DNA of 64,000 bases from Vulcanimicrobium sp035943995 (lineage in GTDB: Bacteria; Vulcanimicrobiota; Vulcanimicrobiia; Vulcanimicrobiales; Vulcanimicrobiaceae). The DNA lies in assembly GCA_035943995.1 (NCBI GenBank), contig DASZBS010000031.1:13502-77501 (forward strand). The letters run 5' to 3'. This document shows positions 61,721 to 64,000 of the stretch, piece by piece; the first letter of the stretch is position 1, and every line of letters begins with the position of its first letter. The notes under the pieces are model-generated. The model searched no databases. It was not told where the DNA came from and saw only the letters and a list, made by a program, of their open reading frames with translations. The translations under genes were made by a program, and so were the position numbers.

Positions 61721-62074
61721 TCAGTACGTGGCCCGCGTAAAGTCGATTGCGGTGTGCTCGCCGGTCCGGGCCACGACGGCGATCGATTGCGGGGGCTTCG
61801 CGCCTGGAATCGTGTTGATTGCTTGCAGCTCGATGGTTTGCGATCCGGAGCGCGGGAGATCCACGTTCACCCGAAGTGGCGCGCAGACGCGCGGCGTGCA
61901 AAACGAGACGAGCCATCCGGGCGGCAAAGCGCTCGCTCGTACGCCGATGCGCGCACCCGGCGGCCCAGCAACGCGCAGTGCGAACTTCGCGGTACCGCGG
62001 ATGCTCCCCGGGAGATCGCGGCCATGATACGGAGCCAAAGCAAGCGTGACGGTGGCCGCGGCGATGAACATCAT
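61721..62074 (-). CDS. Small exported protein, unknown
   Basis: 117 residues with a short, possibly cleaved hydrophobic start (F-I-A-A-A-T-V-T-L-A-L-A). The body is beta-rich with one Cys pair (F-C-T-P-R-V-C-A-P), likely a disulfide, and looks like a single Ig-like extracellular domain. No family recognised. Lies just upstream of the thioredoxin-like gene on the same strand, 40 bases apart, so the thioredoxin might act on it. Confidence 0.65.
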   Translation of the reverse strand: MMFIAAATVTLALAPYHGRDLPGSIRGTAKFALRVAGPPGARIGVRASALPPGWLVSFCTPRVCAPLRVNVDLPRSGSQTIELQAINTIPGAKPPQSIAVVARTGEHTAIDFTRATY

Positions 62075-62456
62075 GGTCTAGCCTACACCCCCGCGTGCGC
62101 CGTATGCGGTAGGCTTCCTTACATCACATCACTTGCACCATCGTTAAGCGCCCTTACGGCTTGAGGAAACCAGCGGAAAGAGCTTCTCCCAGCGCCCAGA
62201 TCGACGCACTGAGAAGCCGCCGTACAGTTTGCTCGGGGGAACGGTTTCCGGGCATCTGTTTTTCGGGTCAGAAACGAACTGTCCCATCTTACTGGAACTT
62301 CCGTTGCTTGCCCATTGAGGTCCGTGTACCATGCGAAGGCGCTCGAGCTACGGACGTCGCTCGAGGGAGCTCGACGATCGCGCGATGCGCTGCGTCACGA
62401 ATTGCGCACGCCGAAGTCTTCATCCGGCGACGATCGTTCAGTCGCCAGGAGAAACG
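62075..62456. other. Divergent intergenic region, no gene seen
   Basis: 382 bases between divergently transcribed genes, so it should hold two promoters. Short ORFs here have no convincing ribosome binding site or protein-like composition. I looked for -35/-10 pairs and found only weak ECF-like GGAAC boxes (in CTGGAACTTCC near 62,290 and GGGGAACGG near 62,240) with unsuitable partners. Confidence 0.5.
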
Positions 62457-63347
62457 ATGACACTTACGCGGGTACTGAAGCCGTTGGCGGCGATCGGCGC
62501 GCTGACGGCTACGATCCTGATCTATACGGTCCATCCAGCGGCAAGCTCGAATCATCAGGACACGTTCAACATCGCGACGACCCATTCCGCGGCGAACATC
62601 ACCGACGTCTACGTGTTTCCCGCCCCGGGGCGGCCGGAGAACGTCGTCCTCGTAATGGACACGACTCCCGTCGTTCCGGCCGGTTTGGGTGCGGCGTTCT
62701 TTTTCGATCCGAATCTGCTGTATCAATTCAAGATCGTCCATGGCCCAGTCGGGACGACGAGTTCCGAAGACGAGGTGATCCAGTTCACGGCGAACGGAAC
62801 GGGCCCGACGCAGACGATCAACGTCTACGGGCCGGCAAAACCGAACGAAGTCGGAACGGTCAATACTGCCGTTACGCTCAGCGGCACGGTCCCCTACAAC
62901 AACCCGGCCGGCAACACACTCCCGAACGGAGTGAAAGTGTTCGCGGGACCACGCGCCGACCCGTTCATCTTCGACTTGTTCGGGTTCTTCACGTTCATGG
63001 GCGATCGCAATTTTGCCACCCATACGTCGCAAAGCGATCCTGGGGCGGGAAACACGCCGTCGAACGGTGACTTTTCCGGTCCCGGACTGTTGTCGCCCCC
63101 GGGCGACAAGCTGGAAGATCCCAACAAGCCGACTTTCAACGGCTTCGCGCCCGGTACGACGTCGGGGCCCAACCTGACGGGCTACTTGTGCAGTAACCAA
63201 CCATCGCAGAATACCTTGACCGACGTCGCCGGCGGATTCAACGTCGAAGCGCTCATCGTCGAGGTTCCACGGGCACTCTTGACTGCCGGATACGCCAGTC
63301 CGATCGTTCATGTTTGGGCGACGACCAGCTCGCCCGGCGGCACGTAG
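62457..63347 (+). CDS. DUF4331 family exported protein
   Basis: 296 residues from ATG 62,457, with CAGGAG five bases upstream; earlier in-frame ATG codons give an Arg-rich leader and are rejected. Signal peptide or anchor (L-A-A-I-G-A-L-T-A-T), then S-S-N-H-Q-D and N-I-T-D-V-Y-V-F (typical DUF4331 start), D-P-F-I-F-D-L-F-G-F-F in the middle and N-V-E-A-L-I-V-E-V-P near the end. DUF4331 proteins are secreted, of unknown function, and often adjacent to lipoprotein partners. Confidence 0.85.
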   Translation: MTLTRVLKPLAAIGALTATILIYTVHPAASSNHQDTFNIATTHSAANITDVYVFPAPGRPENVVLVMDTTPVVPAGLGAAFFFDPNLLYQFKIVHGPVGTTSSEDEVIQFTANGTGPTQTINVYGPAKPNEVGTVNTAVTLSGTVPYNNPAGNTLPNGVKVFAGPRADPFIFDLFGFFTFMGDRNFATHTSQSDPGAGNTPSNGDFSGPGLLSPPGDKLEDPNKPTFNGFAPGTTSGPNLTGYLCSNQPSQNTLTDVAGGFNVEALIVEVPRALLTAGYASPIVHVWATTSSPGGT

Positions 63348-63360
63348 GAGACCACGTACC

Positions 63361-63996
63361 ATGAAGAATGTCTTTCCGACCGTCGGCGCATTGTGCGGAT
63401 TGGTCGTCGGGCTCGCGGCGTGCAACGGCGGATCGTCGTCGACGCCGCCGTTCAACACCGGCCAGGCCGCCCCCACACCGTCTCCCTCACCGGCGCCGGG
63501 GACGACGATTGCGCCGGGGTCGGGGCAGCGGTACATTCAAGTCGACCGGCTCTCACGCCCGCTCACCAAAGAGTTCTGGGAGCGCTTCGTCGACCACCAG
63601 CAGTCGATCGTGGTCGAACCGTACAACGATCCGGTGCTGGCACAATCGATCAAGACCTTCACCAACATTTCGCGCGACCCCGCGTACGGCACGGCGATCG
63701 CCTCGATGCTGATCCCCGACGAGACCGCGGCGGATCTGTCCAATACCGTCGACAAGGCGTCATTTCTGGCGTTGGAGACCAACGGCTTCACCGGCGGACG
63801 GTTCGGCGGCCGCGATCTCGCCGATGACGTCGTCTCGCTGTCGTTCAGCACGGTGTTCGGCGATACGCTCAACAAAATCGGTCTGGTCGCGCAGGACGAC
63901 GGCAAAGAAAACAACTGCCTGCGCTCGCAAAACACCGCGCAAAGGCCCAGTCAAGCGAACACCGGCAGCTTTCCATACCTGGCTCCGCCGCACTGA
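63361..63996 (+). CDS. Lipoprotein companion of the DUF4331 gene
   Basis: 211 residues from ATG 63,361, with AGGAG nine bases upstream. Lipobox L-A-A-C (about 18-21) predicts a lipid-anchored protein; after it comes a Ser/Pro/Thr linker (T-P-S-P-S-P-A-P-G). The folded part has D-P-A-Y-G-T-A-I-A-S-M-L-I-P-D-E-T-A-A-D and F-G-G-R-D-L-A-D-D-V-V, resembling the C-terminal portion of DUF4331 proteins. The stop is within four bases of the window end. Same operon as the preceding gene, 13 bases apart. Confidence 0.75.
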   Translation: MKNVFPTVGALCGLVVGLAACNGGSSSTPPFNTGQAAPTPSPSPAPGTTIAPGSGQRYIQVDRLSRPLTKEFWERFVDHQQSIVVEPYNDPVLAQSIKTFTNISRDPAYGTAIASMLIPDETAADLSNTVDKASFLALETNGFTGGRFGGRDLADDVVSLSFSTVFGDTLNKIGLVAQDDGKENNCLRSQNTAQRPSQANTGSFPYLAPPH

Positions 63997-64000
63997 CGTG

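Noticed and set aside
62144..62332. Short minus-strand ORF in the divergent gap
   Set aside because: No ribosome binding site and a low-complexity product without family features.
1..64000. CRISPR arrays, tRNA/rRNA genes, insertion sequences
   Set aside because: No regularly spaced identical repeats, cloverleaf-like stretches or transposase ORFs were recognised on either strand.

Overview
This is a GC-rich window from a diderm-type bacterium. MurE carries the meso-DAP signature DNPR, the cell-wall genes form an mraZ-headed dcw cluster, and the far end has lipoprotein-like proteins with short Pro/Thr/Ser linkers. The gene style reminds me of Candidatus Eremiobacterota and related deep lineages, but nothing here proves the phylum.

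Layout. 1-7.4 kb, minus strand: mraZ-rsmH-ftsL-ftsI-murE-murF-(CofE/F420-ligase-like)-mraY(partial), headed by five GTGG boxes at exact 10-bp spacing (the presumed MraZ operator). A 23-26 bp palindromic repeat has entered murF and murE in frame at the same loop of both proteins. 7.5-49.7 kb, minus strand: a nonribosomal peptide (NRPS) cluster containing, in order of transcription, a type II thioesterase, a stand-alone Thr A-T protein, MbtH, an MFS exporter, an exported unknown protein, a CmlA-type diiron beta-hydroxylase, NRPS-B, NRPS-C (tandem TE), a CndH-type flavin halogenase, an O-methyltransferase, NRPS-A (five modules, loader) and a SyrB2-type Fe(II)/2-oxoglutarate halogenase. 49.7-53.5 kb, minus strand: two MacB-type permeases and a cation/H+ antiporter. 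53.8-55.4 kb, plus strand: decayed genes (a PPTase and a DUF1611 remnant) flanking an SDR of the mycofactocin type. 55.4-58.1 kb: an ECF42 sigma factor with two DGPF/YCII proteins and a DoxX-like membrane protein; two identical-architecture promoters (TGTCGA-N17-CGACGT) frame this unit. 58.1-59.3 kb: an AT-richer island with the mobile mystery A/B (HTH/Fic) pair. 59.5-62.1 kb, minus strand: thioredoxin-like, SDR, a GH130-like protein and an exported unknown. 62.4-64.0 kb: a DUF4331 protein and a companion lipoprotein.

How the NRPS genes work together (inference). NRPS-A has no starter C domain and ends in a carrier, NRPS-B opens with a TubC-type docking domain, and NRPS-C ends in TE-TE, so the order of action is A to B to C although NRPS-A is transcribed last. 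Hand-read pocket codes suggest Gln, aliphatic, basic, aliphatic, Thr, Tyr, aliphatic, [module with a dead A domain], Phe, [module without an A domain]. The Tyr residue is the likely substrate of the beta-hydroxylase, flavin halogenase and O-methyltransferase. The last module lacks its A domain; together with a separate Thr A-T protein and a SyrB2-like halogenase this closely parallels the syringomycin route to a terminal 4-chlorothreonine. This split, trans-loaded chlorination line, with two crippled modules, is the most interesting system in the window.
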